Source of the DNA: Blastomyces gilchristii SLH14081
Taxonomy: Eukaryota; Ascomycota; Eurotiomycetes; Onygenales; Ajellomycetaceae
Direction: 5' to 3'
NCBI RefSeq assembly: GCF_000003855.2
Contig: NW_003101653.1
Span: 203,000-266,999, forward strand
Length of the DNA stretch: 64,000 nucleotides
Position 1 is the first letter of the stretch. Every line of letters begins with the position of its first letter. Shown one piece after another: positions 12,481 through 24,686 of this stretch. Under the pieces are notes generated by a model that worked only from the letters and a program-made list of their open reading frames with translations, was not told the origin of the DNA and ran no database searches. The position numbers and the translations under genes were made by a program.

Positions 12481-14278
12481 AAATACTACTTAAGACTTCT
12501 CATTTTTCTTAAAGAATTTTTTAGAGATGATCTCACAGTGATGAGTCAGTGTCTTATAGACTCTGTAGCACTCTTCTTCTATTTTCTCTCAAAGAGTTTT
12601 TAGAAGTTTAATGAGACTATACAAGTGTAAAATTCCTGAAGCAGTTAATAAGAAAAGAAAGAGATATTTAAAATCAATAAAAAGATTAATATTATTAACT
12701 CACAGACTGCTGTTATTCTAATAAGATCACAGTCTGCTGAAAAAGTAAAAAGAGGGATCAGAGCCTACTCATCAATAATCACACTCTTATCAAACTCATT
12801 CTTCACTGTTGAAGTCTCTGATACTGATATCTTTGTCTGCTGAGAAGTTAGCACTGCAGTACTGCAGAGAAGCATGCTATAGAAGAGTATAAGAGATACT
12901 GAAAGTATCAACTTATCAACTTATAAAGCATCTCAGTCATCTGCTTTAACTAAAGCAAGATTCTCTTCAATCAGTAATTAATCTCTATGACACTTTTAAC
13001 AGCAGTATTGACTGACTCCTTCTTAGAGTCAGTCATTCTGAGATGTTTTTTCATCTCAGAGATTCACACTTTCATCTTCTTTTATAGATAAGCAAGAGGG
13101 ATCTCTTCAGTCTTGACAGAATCTGCTAATACTTGAAGCTCTGAGATTCTCACTCTATACTGCTTAAGCATCTAGGCTTCTTGTCAGAACTGATATGACA
13201 TCTTTCTATGAGATAATACTTACAGAGAGACAGAAGTCATTGTTACAGATGCAATGAAAACAATGAGAGTGAGAGAAGAGATAGATATATAAAATCCTTC
13301 TCTTCTTCAGCTGCTTGACACAGTGCAGACAAGTAGCAGTGCTGATCAGAGACTGCATCAGAGTCTTCTTACAGAGAGAAGATGAAGAAACCGCGGGATC
13401 CTGTAGACTCAACTCAGCAGTATTCTGAGCAGGGCTTAGGCATGCTGTGGGAGGGAAACTACAGATTGAGCTCCTCAGAGTCACTGTCCCCAGAATCAAG
13501 CTCTCCCCGGGTTCCTCTCCGAATGATCACACAGGGTCATACACCACTGTATTGACTGGGGGGGGGGGGCGGCGTCACAACAGCGGTGAGAGGGGTGAGA
13601 GATGAATCAGACATGGATGAACTGATCAGCAGAAGAGATGACACCTCACTGCAAGGCACAGCAACTATCATCACAGTCATAAAAGAAGCAGGAGAAGAAG
13701 AAAATATGACAATGAGAGCAGTGCTTCTGCAGCTCATTGACACTGCTGTCTCTGTCTTCAACCTGGCTTTCTTGATGGCTATGAAGACTGTCATCACATC
13801 ACAAAGACATTTATTCACTAGAAAATGTCAGAATAAGTCCTTGATTGTTCTTCAAGAATGATACTCTCATACACTCACTATTGCAATTGAGAAGAGAGAA
13901 GAAAAATGTTTCACAGAAGAGAAAGATCTTTTTGAAAAATTCTGTCACTACTGTTAGCTTTGTTTCTAAAAATACATCACTTTTGCAGAGAATTTCATAC
14001 ATAGAATGAAATATATTAAGAGATCTGCAAGTCACTTATTAACTACATTTTTCATATTTTAAATCAATATATAAGAAACTCACTTATCATGCATTTGATT
14101 TGAATGAAGATGAGAAAAGAAAGATCTACACAGTCAGTAGAAAAACTCATCTATTTCTTTATATCATACACAGTACATACACTGTTAATCAGTTGATAAT
14201 CATTGCTATATAACAAAGATAATTTCTAATTCAGTAATCTTGAGAGTATAGAGACTATACTCTTAAAGAGAAGAGTAT
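12480..14278 (+). other. Extra 3' segment of G1 with a less mutated GC-rich patch
   Basis: About 1.8 kb lies between the chromodomain and the 3' LTR, where most chromoviruses have little. The patch at about 13380-13640 keeps CpG sites, CCGCGG-like runs and a 12-G homopolymer (13558-13569). A 91-codon plus-strand frame (13586-13861) is acidic and unrecognised; minus-strand frames of 93-97 codons (13818-13537, 13499-13206) cover the same DNA. I cannot decide which strand, if any, was coding. Confidence 0.5.
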
Positions 14279-14814
14279 TATCACACTCTCAGCTGTGTCA
14301 AGACTCTGTTGCAGTTTCATACAGCTCATTACTTTCATACAGATGATTTCATCTCATCTGAACTGGTTTTCAACCACTCTATGACATTATTTGAATATAT
14401 CATAGAAAGATCTGATTGATGAATATGAGAATCTCACTTCTATACAAGATCAGCAGATTACTTTTCCTTGACAGTGAGACACTGCTGAGATATCACTTCA
14501 GCTATTCTCACTTATGAAATGAGAGAAGATATCTGCTCATTATCTATATAGAATAGCTAGATGCTGACTCTCTATAAAAGAAGTCAGCAATTCATTTCTT
14601 TTGCTATGAAAGAAATATATACAAGAGTTACTGCATGTCTCATACAATCTTCTTAGTATACTAAGTATCATATCTGTGATATTCTCACAATAACCCTGTA
14701 GCCTACAAGCTCACTATTCAAGCAAGATAGTCAAGCTCACTCATACAGCTTCTCAAACAACTACTTCTACATGACACCGCCGACTAGCCACTGCTTCGGT
14801 TCCGCCATGTTACA
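14279..14814 (+). repeat. 3' LTR of G1
   Basis: Same length as the 5' LTR. Its first dinucleotide is TA instead of TG and nearly all early CpG sites are gone, while its last ~40 bases keep CCGCCG and CGG that the 5' copy lost. Confidence 0.93.
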
Positions 14815-14819
14815 TATAG

Positions 14820-15180
14820 TGAGATTGAGATTTATTCTCTGTTTTTATAATTATTACTTATAAATAATTTTCACTATCTCTGCTTCAGAGAACTCTGTCT
14901 TTTATAAATAAGTAAAGTATACTGTTATTTCAGTGATCTTATTAATAAGACTATCTTAAGTAATTGTTAAGTATTCTATTAAGAGAAGATCTTCTCTCTC
15001 TCTTAAACTTATATTATAGTCTGTATTTATTTTAATTCAAGTCTTCTAAGCTGTCTGAGACAGCAATTGCAGCTCAAGCAGCTCTTGTTCAGAGATATTA
15101 TATATATATATATTAATTATATCAGATATCTTCTACTTCTAGTAATTAGTATAGATTTAAATAAGATAATATTATCTTTA
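14820..15180. other. AT-rich spacer with short TA microsatellite
   Basis: No gene seen. A run of TA dinucleotides lies at about 15097-15113. Confidence 0.5.
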
Positions 15181-15188
15181 ACAGTGAA

Positions 15189-15694
15189 TAGACTGACCGT
15201 GTGACCGTGTCTGAGACCAGAATCAGAATATTTGATGATTCTATTATCATTTCAACTGATCTCATTACACTGTTTTAACATTAGATAGTAGTTTCATACT
15301 GTCTCAGTGAGACTTACTGTCTACTCTTATCACATTTTTCAAATGAGATCATGATTTTCACTTCTCAATTTAAATTATTTTTATTGCTTTAAATGACTTT
15401 AAATCTCATTTAAGTGTTATCAAAAAGCGTTACTTTTTAAAAAATTAAAAATAGTCTAAAAAAAACCTTAAAATATCTCAAAATAGTAACTTTATGTCAA
15501 GAATGAAACTAAATGAAACTAAATGAGATCACTTTCTTATTTTTTCTAAGTCATGGTCTCATTTTGAGATCTCATATATAGTTACTTTGCATGTTTTTTT
15601 AATGATTAGTCTCAGCAGGATTCATGTCAAGAAATGTATAAGATCAGATTAAATGAGATCAAACATGAAATTCATAATCTCAGCGGCCAGTCTA
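15189..15694 (+). mobile_element. hAT-like non-autonomous element, copy 1
   Basis: 506 bp, bounded by TAGACTGACC at the left and GGCCAGTCTA at the right (inverted ends of about 10 bp), with a perfect 8-bp target duplication ACAGTGAA at 15181-15188 and 15695-15702. There is no transposase frame. The 8-bp duplication and short ends starting TAG fit the hAT superfamily. Three more copies lie at 23741, 34464 and 41648, all in the same orientation. Confidence 0.88.
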
Positions 15695-15702
15695 ACAGTG
15701 AA

Positions 15703-16082
15703 GCTGCTTATAGAGATATATTCACTGTTTATACTTCTTTTGTATAAGAATACAGAGATTGCTTGCAGACTTATTATAAAAGTCTATAGTATATTAATTA
15801 ATTTTAAAATCAACAGAGTTTTTTTTAATTTAATTTATAATAAGTAGCTGCAGAATCACTAATACAGTATTTCAGAATATAATTAGATTTTCAATTTAAG
15901 TATAAAGTGTAAGAATTTGATTTCTAAAATAAATTAGTAAATTCTTATACACAAGAAGAAAAATAATCTGATAAAGGTGAAAGATTGTAGAGTAGTTAAT
16001 TATATTATTAAGATCTAGCTACTATGCAGTCTTTTATATATAATAAGTATTTACTGAGTAATCAGTGAATATCTCACTTATA
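15703..16082. other. AT-rich spacer
   Basis: AT-rich DNA between hAT copy 1 and G2, part of the site into which G2 inserted. Nothing recognisable. Confidence 0.5.
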
Positions 16083-16087
16083 TAAAA

Positions 16088-16322
16088 TGTAAGAAATTCC
16101 GCTTCTCACGGATTCTTTACCTCTATTCCTATCTCTTGCATAATTAATAGAGTTAGCAGCTCTTGACTACACATAACTATATAGACTGAAGTTTGTAAAT
16201 ACTATTATATATTTAACTTCTACACTTTATCTTCTCACTGTGAATACTTCTAGTAGTTAATAGTATATATCATATCAAGCTGCAAACATCTGAATAATCA
16301 CCTATGAGTACTTATTCTTATA
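16088..16322 (+). repeat. 5' LTR of G2
   Basis: Lacks a 23-bp segment present in the 3' LTR; the missing part is bounded in the 3' copy by two CTATT repeats, so it looks like a slippage deletion. Confidence 0.9.
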
Positions 16323-16339
16323 TTTCAAGCTCTGTCAGT

Positions 16340-17800
16340 CAGCAACTATCTGTTATAACTGAAAGAACTAGAAACTCATGTACTTCAATCTCTGTGAACT
16401 CTACTACAGACACTCAGAAGCAGTTATCTGAACTATGAATAATCTTTATAAAAGAAGTCTTAAAGAACTTATTAATTACTTATAGAACATTATTCTCTAC
16501 ATCTATGATAGAGAAACTCTCTGAACTTATAAATAAATAAATCTCAGTAAAGAACATTCTTGAGCATCTTCTATAAAATTAAGCCATTTTTCTATAAGAA
16601 ATACTTACTATTTGTAAATACTCTTGAACTAAGTCTCTAGATATAATCTTCAGAGATACTTATAAACTGAAAAGAAACTTTCTTAAGCTGTAATTACTTA
16701 AGATTAACTATTAAATTACAATCTATAAAAGCTTTTATAAGTTTGTATTTGAAATTGACTTATAAGCCTGATTATATAATATAAAAGATGAACAAGCAAT
16801 TATCTATATAATAACAGATCTCTACTATACTGAAACTAAGAACTGAATGAATTATATAGAAAATAATTATAAGAGATTTCACTGATCTATTCTCAAGACC
16901 TATTTAAAGAATAAGTTAAGAGACTTTATAAGCTGAATAGAGAATATCTAAGCTGTAATTATTAATAGTAGAAAAAGAGATAAGAAATCTGATAAAGACT
17001 ACTCACAGTACTTTATAGAATTATAATGTGAATTGAGATCTATAAAAACAGAGCTCTTAAATAAGATCTGAATAATGATATTTATAAAGAAACTGAATAA
17101 AGATATATAGAATAAGCTTATTAAGTAAGACTTTAAACTCTTAACTCTAAAGAAACTGATAACTCTCATTCACTACTTACAAATTACTATAAGAGTTATA
17201 GATTTATAAAGAGTGAATCACTGATCAGTTCTATAAGAGTTAGAATAACAGAGAACAGATTTATCAGAAAAAGATAATAAGATATAGAGAGATTTATATC
17301 TGATTACTAAGTAGAGAGAGAGAGCTTCACAAGCTTCTATAAATAAAGTATATAATAGAGAGATTAAGAAAAAGAATCTCTGCTTTATTTATTCTAAATT
17401 AGAATATCTTTATACAAACTGTCTGAATAAATTAAAATAGAAATTTGAGAAGTTATAGACAGAGTTAGTAACAGTCTTCTTAAGAGTCTTAAAGCTGATA
17501 TCTGAATCTGTTACTCTCTCAATGAAAATATATACTTATAAAGAGAGACTGTACTGCAGTACTACTATTCTATAAGTATGAAAAGTATTAATAAACTCAG
17601 AATCTCAGGTCACTGTAGTATCTCTAAAGCTTATAAAGTAAATAAGCTGAGTGATGAAAACTAGAAATCTGCTCTTATAATAAGCAGAGTATGAGAACTC
17701 AGATCTGAGAATTGAGAGACTTATAAGAGGTATCTTTGAATTATAAAATCTCTCTGAAATCTGAAGAAGATTTATAAAAACTGTGATTATTACAGACATC
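16340..17800 (+). pseudogene. G2 gag, broken
   Basis: Lies between the leader and the protease/RT part of pol. The frame is charged and helical in feel but has stops at nearly every expected Trp and Gln. Assigned by position and by the continuing frame into pol. Confidence 0.55.
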
Positions 17801-18490
17801 ACAGATGATATATACTTAAAACTTATATAACTTTAAAGACATAATCTGTATATAGCTGTCTATAAGTCAGGTTTATACTTCTAAGTAGTATTAATAGATT
17901 TACTTTTAAAGATAGAATCAGTTAATACTGCAGAGTTAATTAGAGAAGATAAGCTTATCTATATAATAACTTTATAAATGTCTGAGAACTTCACAGTTAT
18001 GAAAACTGAGCTTTAGATATTAGAGAAATACTGAGATTTTATAGAGATATTCAGCTCAATAAAGATAGCTGAGCTTTCATCTCACTATAAGAAGAATCTA
18101 ATAATAGATTTAATAGAAGAATAGAAATTCTTCGCCCCGGTGGCCGAATGGTTAATGCGGCCACCCGGTAGCGCCTTGGAGTGGGAAACCAAGGCGTGTG
18201 GGTTCGAAACCCGCAGGGGATACATTAAATCCGGAACTCAAGCACCTCAGGTTTCTAATAAATACAGAGGTGTACAAATCGCTTCAACAAATCACTCTAT
18301 GTTCCTGAGCTGGGGAAGTTATTATCGCATGTATCTAATTGTCACCTTCTTTGTATTTTCCTATGTTCTTGTTATCTTGACGTGGTCTTAACATCTGTAT
18401 TTCCTCCTGTATAATCAACACTTGACCTGTATTTAACATCATCGCGCAAGGACTCATCATAAGCTCCGCTTGCATATGAGTATAATAGAA

Positions 18491-18522
<32 letters not shown>

Positions 18523-21500
18523 GAAATTCTTCTGAGAATTAATCTATAAGCTCTCTTATCATAAAACAGAGATCTTATAGACTTATGTGAAGAAGAATTT
18601 GAAGAATGACTTTATCTGATTTTCACAGATCTTCACAGAAGTCTCTATAATATTTATAAAAAAGAAGAATAAAGATCTCAGATTATATATAGACTACTAT
18701 AATCTAAACTATAAGATAATAAAGAGTCACTATTCTCTATCTCTAATTAAGAATGTAATCAATTATCTTATAAGAGTTATTATATTTATATAACTAAATA
18801 TAATTAATATATATACATAGCTGTGAATACAGCCTGAGAATAAATAAAAGACTGTCTTTAGAACTGCACTGAGATTATTTAAATATCTAGTAGTATCTTT
18901 TGATTTGACTAATATTCCTGCAGTATTTCAGTCTTTTATTAATAAAATACTTTGTATATATCTGAATATCTTTATAATAATATATCTGAATGATGTGATA
19001 ATATACTCTATAAAGAAGAAAGAATATACTGAGCATGTATAAACTATGTTAAAGATCTTAGATAAGATAGAACTATATATTAAGCTTACAAAGTGTAACT
19101 TCAGTACTTATCAGATTAATTTTCTAGAATATATAATTATCACAGATAATATTCAGATAAAATCTTTGTAAATTAAGACTATTCTATTATAATCAGAGTT
19201 AACTAGTATTCATGAGATTCAGATTCTTCTGAGCTTTGTGAATTTCTATAGATAATTTATCTTTATATTTATAAGAATCTTCTTAATTCTTACAGATATA
19301 CTGAAGAGTGAAAATAAGAAGAAGTCATTCTGTAAATGAAGAATGAAAAGATTGTTAAGAAGAAAAGACTGTAAGAACTTTCTTATCTCAGAAGCTTATA
19401 AGATATTTATAAGATTAAAACAGATATTTGTAAAAACAGTGATACTGTTTCACTTTAATTTCTTACTTTTAATCAGATTGAAGACAGATATCTTCTTCTT
19501 TATAATTTTAGAAATAGTCTTATAACTACAGTTAAATTGAAACTGAGTTTCAGTGATCTTTTTCTTATAAAAGATGCAATCTGCAGAGATTAATTATAAT
19601 ATTTATAATTAGAAGCTTCTTATAATAGTGAAATTCTTTTATCACTGATATCACTACTTCAAGAATCTTGTAATAGTGATTACTGTTAGAACTGATTATA
19701 ACAGCTTATAATAGTTTACTTCAATTAAGAAACTCTCACAGTAGCAGATTCACTGAGTTTAGAGACTGAGTAAGTTCTGATTTAAGATAGAGTATATCAA
19801 GAAAATCAAGAACTCAGTGAATGAATTCTCTTATAGATCTGACTATATCAAGAAGATCAGAATGACAGATATAGAGAGACTAGAAAAGATAGAAAAGCTT
19901 TATAAAATGCTTAAACTAAGTATTATAAAGAGATTGACTGAAGAGTCTCTCAATTCTTTATAAGAGAAGAAAGAAGAGAGAGAAAAGAAGTCTGTATAAC
20001 TACTCTTTATATCATTAAGAGTGAACACTCTGAGAATTTTTATAAGAATTCTTGAAGAGAGTATCTATAATCTGAAGATTTGTAAGCTTTAAGAAGCACT
20101 GTAGAAGATCTGATATAAGAAAAAACAGAGTATAACTCTTTATAAAATCTTCTGTTCAGATTATCTGAACTGTAACTGAAAAATAAATATACTCAGTATA
20201 TTCAGAAACTGCTCACAGCAGAGATTAACTCTGCAGAAATAAAGAGTTAAAGAGACTTAAATAATCTCTTATAAAGAGAGAACTGAATTTATGTATCTAT
20301 GAATAAGTTTCTATATATAGAACTTATTAAAAGATATCATAACTCTTCTCTAATAGATTATTTTACAGATACTAGAACTTATGAGTTACTCATAAGAAAA
20401 TACTTCTAATCAAAGATATAAGAACTTATAAAGAAAATAGTAAATTCTTATACTATTTATCAGAATTCATGAGTAGTATAGTTCAGATTATATAAAGAAC
20501 TTACTTCTCTACTTATTCTATGAGAATCTTGAGAATAGCTAGAAATAAATACTCTTGTAAGTCTTTCTGAAAGTAAGAATATATATAATACCTGCTTTGA
20601 CAGTGTGCTGATGATATTAGATTACTTTATCAAGATAACACACTTTATACTTACTTATAAGAATTTAAAGTCAAAGAATTTGACTTATATCTTTATTTAT
20701 AATATAGTCTGATTGTATAAGTTATCTGCAAATATTGTCTCAGATAGAGAATCAATCTTTATAAGAAAGTTCTGATTCAATCTAATAATTATACTAAAGA
20801 TCTCATAAGATCTAAGTATAACTTTTCATTAACAGACAGATAATTAGATAGAATATTTAATAAGTATATTAAAACAGTATCTGTGATACTTTGTTAATTA
20901 TAATCATAATAACTGAGTGTATTAATTATCACTTACAGAGTTTATATATAATAACTTAAAGTATATCAGTATAGATAAAACCTTCTTTGAGATACTCATT
21001 AAAACTCACTTGTAAATAATCTTGATAAACTTATGAGAGTACATTATAGAGTGTGATAATATCTGTGAATGAGCTGAGAGAATTTAGAATATTTAGAAAA
21101 AAGTCTGTGAATTCTTGAGAAAGACTTAAGAGTATCAGAAGAGATACTATAACTTTAAGTATATTATAAAGAGTTTTAAGAAAGATGATAGAGTCTGACT
21201 GAGTTTAGAAAATATCATTATATAGAGATCTAGTAAGAAGCTGAATCTGTTATAAACAGAGTCTTATAAAATTATAAAGAAAGTTAGTTTACAGTTTTAT
21301 AGATTAAAACTATTGTCTGAGTTATAGATATATAATATTTTTCATATCTCTTTGCTCTGTAAATATAAGAAATTCTTAAAAGAGAACTCTGTAACTTATC
21401 ACTCTATTTATAAAGTACTAGAGAGTGAAAGAGAATATCAGATTAAAGAGATTATTAACTTAGAGAAGTGAGATTATAAGCTCTGATTCAAGATTTCATG

Positions 21501-21620
21501 ATAAGAGTATTCTGATAAGATGAATGAGTTCACTTGAGAATTATTCAGATAGATAATATATCTGTGAAAACTGAGATATAACTTTTATATTATAAATTCT
21601 GATAAGTTAGAATAATACAG
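17800..21620 (+). pseudogene. G2 pol: protease/RT/RNase H/integrase/chromodomain, broken and split by SINE
   Basis: The linker before RT (F-I-E-I-F-S-S, then A-E-L-S-S-H-Y) ends at 18121; after the SINE the frame resumes with the P-I-Y-x-L-S-like I-Y-K-L-S. RT shows L-Y-I-D-Y-Y-N-L-N at 18690, F-R-T-A at 18860 and the catalytic box I-Y-L-N-D at 18980, where the first Asp has become Asn. RNase H covers about 19550-19850. Integrase has its zinc region at about 20330-20440 and a core (L-D-Y-F, V-S-D-R-E-S, T-D-N) from 20600 to 20900. A chromodomain-like stretch (Y-Q-I-K-E-I-I, then W-F-K-I-S) is at about 21420-21560. Confidence 0.88.
18134..18520 (+). mobile_element. tRNA-derived SINE, copy 1 (inside G2 pol)
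   Basis: 387 bp of near-normal composition inside heavily mutated DNA. The head looks like a tRNA: box A TGGCCGAATGG at 18141-18151 and box B GGTTCGAAACC at 18201-18211, with a T-stem and a strong hairpin between them. The tail is an (AAT)n repeat. A perfect 12-bp target duplication TAGAAATTCTTC lies at 18122-18133 and 18521-18532. The body carries no protein frame of its own; the 83-codon frame over it is incidental. A sister copy on the other strand is at 42745-43124. Confidence 0.9.
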
Positions 21621-23458
21621 TCTTCACTAAGAATCTGATTGTAATAAAGATATTTAACACTGTTTATTTATAAATTCTAGTCTATAAGATGATGAGTTTC
21701 TACTGAGATGAACAGTTCATAATATATACAAAGAGAAGAAGAAATCATATTCTTATTAAAGCTAAAAAACAAGAAAAATAAAAATAGAACTGTAAACATA
21801 ATTTAAAGATTAATAAAGAAAATAAAGAAAACTTATATTCACATTCTCAACACTTATAATACTTAATTCTCTCATAACTACTAATTTCTCTCTTTAAAGA
21901 AGTGAAGAGTATTATATCTATGATACAGATAATAATTACATTTGATATAAAGACTGTTAGAAATACACTGACTTCAGAGAAGCTGAATATCAGAGTATAT
22001 ACAGTTATAGCAGAGTCTTGAAGACTGATTATCTGTATATATAATCATATATCTCTTATAAAGCTGTGTCTGCTTTCTCAGTTATACTGAAGTATTCAGC
22101 CTGAAAACAATTGAAATATAAAGAGAGAGTTCATCTGTTTAGATTAACTTCTATTACAAATTTATGATATTTATATTATCTTAATTATCTGAATTTTGCA
22201 GATACTCAGAGACTCATCTCTTATTGATAATAAGATTGTGAAAATGTGCTGTGATATAAGAACTGTTGATAGAAAATCTAGACATATTTACATATATCTG
22301 ATCAGAGATTGTATGAGTAGAGAAAGAGTAGTTATAGATCTGCAAAGCAGTAGAAGACACTGACAGCACTGAGAGCTTTATAGAAACTGTCAGCTAGAGT
22401 TTATAAGAAATTACTTATAAGAAGACTTACAGTAAAGAATAAGACTATACTACTTAATATCAGAGACTGATCTGAAAGAGATACAGAGTTAATCACTGAT
22501 CTGAAAATCAGATGCAGTGATAAGACTGAAGAGAATGAAGATACTGTTATAAGTAATAATATTTCTACTTTATTAGTCAGTAAAAAGTGATCAAAGAAGT
22601 TATAAGAATATCTGTGAGAAGCTCAGCAGCAGTCAGATATAATTCATAAAAATATTGAAATTGAAAAAAAATTTATTCTTGAAAAGTTCTTGAATTAATA
22701 TATAAATATTGTTAGAAACACTCTCTCTCTGTTATCTGAGTGAAAACACTTTATAAATGAATAAGAATACTCACAGTTTATAAGAATAAAAGCTGTTACA
22801 GAAAAAGAGAAAAGAAGATGAGATTTCACAGACAGATCTGAGATATTTATACTACTTTAGAGAGATTTATTTATACTATGAGTGATTCTGTGAAATAGTC
22901 AGATTACTCTAGTAAATAAAGAGTGATTGTAAATTACAGATCTGAATCTTTCTATATAACTATAAAGAGTGATTATAGACTGTAAATATCTTGATTCTAT
23001 AATTATACAGAGTTGATGAAAGAATGAAAAATTCCTCACAATTCTACAGTGTTAAAGAATAATAATTTATAAGAATAAGTGAAAGATTAACTTATAAATA
23101 CTTCTCTTTAATAAGAGTGATCTCATAGAGAGTGATTCATCTGTAGAATGAATCTGTATAATAATTATATAAGAATTTTATAAAAATAATTAAGAGTCAA
23201 CTGAAACTTTTCTATATAAAAAATATGAGATGAATCTGTATAATAGTCAGAGAAAGATCTGCAGGTTATAAAGAATCTTATGAAATAAGAAACTGAGTGA
23301 CAGACTCTTTTCTCTTTATAATAATAAGAGATTTTTCCTCACTGAAATTTTTTATAGATATGAAGAGTTTTTAGTAAGTAGCACTACAGTGCTGAGCTAA
23401 TTCTATGAAATCACTCAGTGAAAGACTTTACAGATAAAGTCTTAAAGAGAGAAGAGTA
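21620..23458 (+). pseudogene. Extra 3' region of G2, possible accessory frame
   Basis: About 1.8 kb lies between chromodomain and 3' LTR. At about 22240-22900 one frame reads as a plausible protein (basic, Trp- and Leu-rich if the stops are taken as former Trp) but I do not recognise a family. A purine tract AAAGAGAGAAGAG precedes the LTR. It could be an accessory ORF or old insertion debris. Confidence 0.4.
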
Positions 23459-23716
23459 TATAAGAAATTCTACTTCTTACAGATTCTTTATCTCTATTTC
23501 TATCTCTTATATAATTAATAGAGTTAGCAGCTCTTGACTACATATAACTATATAGACTGAAGTTCATAAATACTATTCACAACTCAGCTTGAATGCTATT
23601 ATACATTTCATCTCTACATTTTATCTTTCTACTGTGAATACTTCTAGTAGTTAACAGTATATATCATATCAAGCTGCAAACACCTGAATAATCACCTGTG
23701 AGTACTTATTCTTACA
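23459..23716 (+). repeat. 3' LTR of G2
   Basis: Partner of 16088-16322, longer by 23 bp. Ends CTTACA, directly followed by the CAAAA duplication and, 24 bp on, by hAT-like copy 2. Confidence 0.9.
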
Positions 23717-23740
23717 CAAAAGTAGTCAGTCTATAGAGAG

Positions 23741-24246
23741 TAGACTGATCGTGTGACCGTGTCTGAGATCAGAACTAGATTTTTTGATAGTCTCATTATC
23801 AATTTGACTGATCTCATTACACAGTTTTAACATTAGATAGTAGTCTTATACTGTTTCAGTGAGTCTTACTCTCTACTCTTGTCACATTTTTCAAATGAGA
23901 TCATGATTTTCACTTCTCAATTTAAATTATTTTTATTGCTTTAAATGACTTTAAATCTCATTTAAGTGTTACCAAAAAGTGTTACTTTTTAAAAAATTAA
24001 AAATAGTCTAAAAAAAACCTTAAAATGTCTAAAAATAGTAACTTTATGCTAAGAATGAGACTAAATGAAATTCAATGAAATTACTTTCTTATTTTTTTCA
24101 AGTTATGATTTCATTTTAAGATCTGATATATAGTCACTTTACATGTTTTTTTAATGACTAGTCCCAGCGGGATTCACACTAAGAAATGTATGAGATCAGA
24201 TCAAATGAGATCAAATATGAAATTTATAATCTCAGTGATCAGTCTA
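23741..24246 (+). mobile_element. hAT-like non-autonomous element, copy 2
   Basis: 506 bp, ends TAGACTGATC and GATCAGTCTA, perfect 8-bp duplication ATAGAGAG at 23733-23740 and 24247-24254. Same order and length as copies 1 and 3. Confidence 0.88.
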
Positions 24247-24254
24247 ATAGAGAG

Positions 24255-24681
24255 AGACTCTGACATAAATATTAATATTGAAAAAATATTTATATTTATA
24301 TATTGTAATACTTTATAAATTATAATAATTAAATATATATATATATATATTATTTCTGTATTAATTACAACTTTCATAATAAATTTTAACAACTTAAAAT
24401 TAATTTCAATTATTATTAATATAATTAACTAATATAAAAAAACTTTTTTTACTTATTATTTTTTTTCTCTTTTTTTTCTTCTCATTTTTCTTATTTTTCT
24501 TCTTATTATTTTTCATAATTTATTTCTCATTTTCATTATTTTTTCTCTTTTTATCTAAAATAGTAATTATTTTTTTAAAAAATTTCTCTGCTTTTTCAGA
24601 AAAGAGTTTTTATTATTTATACTTAATTAAATTAATCTGTATTTTAAAATCTTATATTTTCTGATTTACTATCTCAGATTT
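24255..24681. other. AT- and T-rich host remnant, left half
   Basis: Contains a TA microsatellite (about 24332-24351) and long pyrimidine runs (24440-24600). It was joined to 41270-41639 before element A inserted, since A has the duplication CATTT at both outer ends. On the minus strand the T runs would read Lys/Glu-rich. No gene is supported. Confidence 0.5.
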
Positions 24682-24686
24682 CATTT

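Larger units (their letters stand above)
7009..14814 (+). mobile_element. Ty3/Gypsy chromovirus G1, complete but RIP-degraded
   Basis: Two 536-bp LTRs (7009-7544 and 14279-14814) begin TGTCAC/TATCAC and end TTACA, and a perfect 5-bp target duplication TATAG lies outside them (7004-7008 and 14815-14819). The interior has gag, protease, RT, RNase H, integrase and a C-terminal chromodomain in Ty3/Gypsy order. A purine tract (AAAGAGAAGAG) precedes the 3' LTR. Total length is 7,806 bp, longer than usual because about 1.8 kb lies between the chromodomain and the 3' LTR. Confidence 0.93.
16088..23716 (+). mobile_element. Ty3/Gypsy chromovirus G2, complete but RIP-degraded, with SINE insertion
   Basis: LTRs at 16088-16322 (235 bp) and 23459-23716 (258 bp) begin TGTAAGAAATTC (TATAAG in the 3' copy) and end CTTATA/CTTACA. 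The 5-bp flanks are TAAAA (16083-16087) and CAAAA (23717-23721), a target duplication differing by one C-to-T change. Pol order and chromodomain are those of a chromovirus. A 387-bp SINE with its own duplication interrupts pol at 18134-18520. It is more AT-rich than G1 and has many TTATAA steps. Confidence 0.92.

Noticed and set aside
15189..15694. Element first read as Tc1/mariner-like with a TA duplication
   Set aside because: The repeated 8-bp flanks at all four copies and the empty site in element C show an 8-bp duplication with TA as part of the element ends.
18140..18391. 83-codon frame, similar to the 65-codon frame at 43114-42917
   Set aside because: Both lie on the SINE and translate its tRNA-like head; the similarity comes from the repeat, not from a protein.
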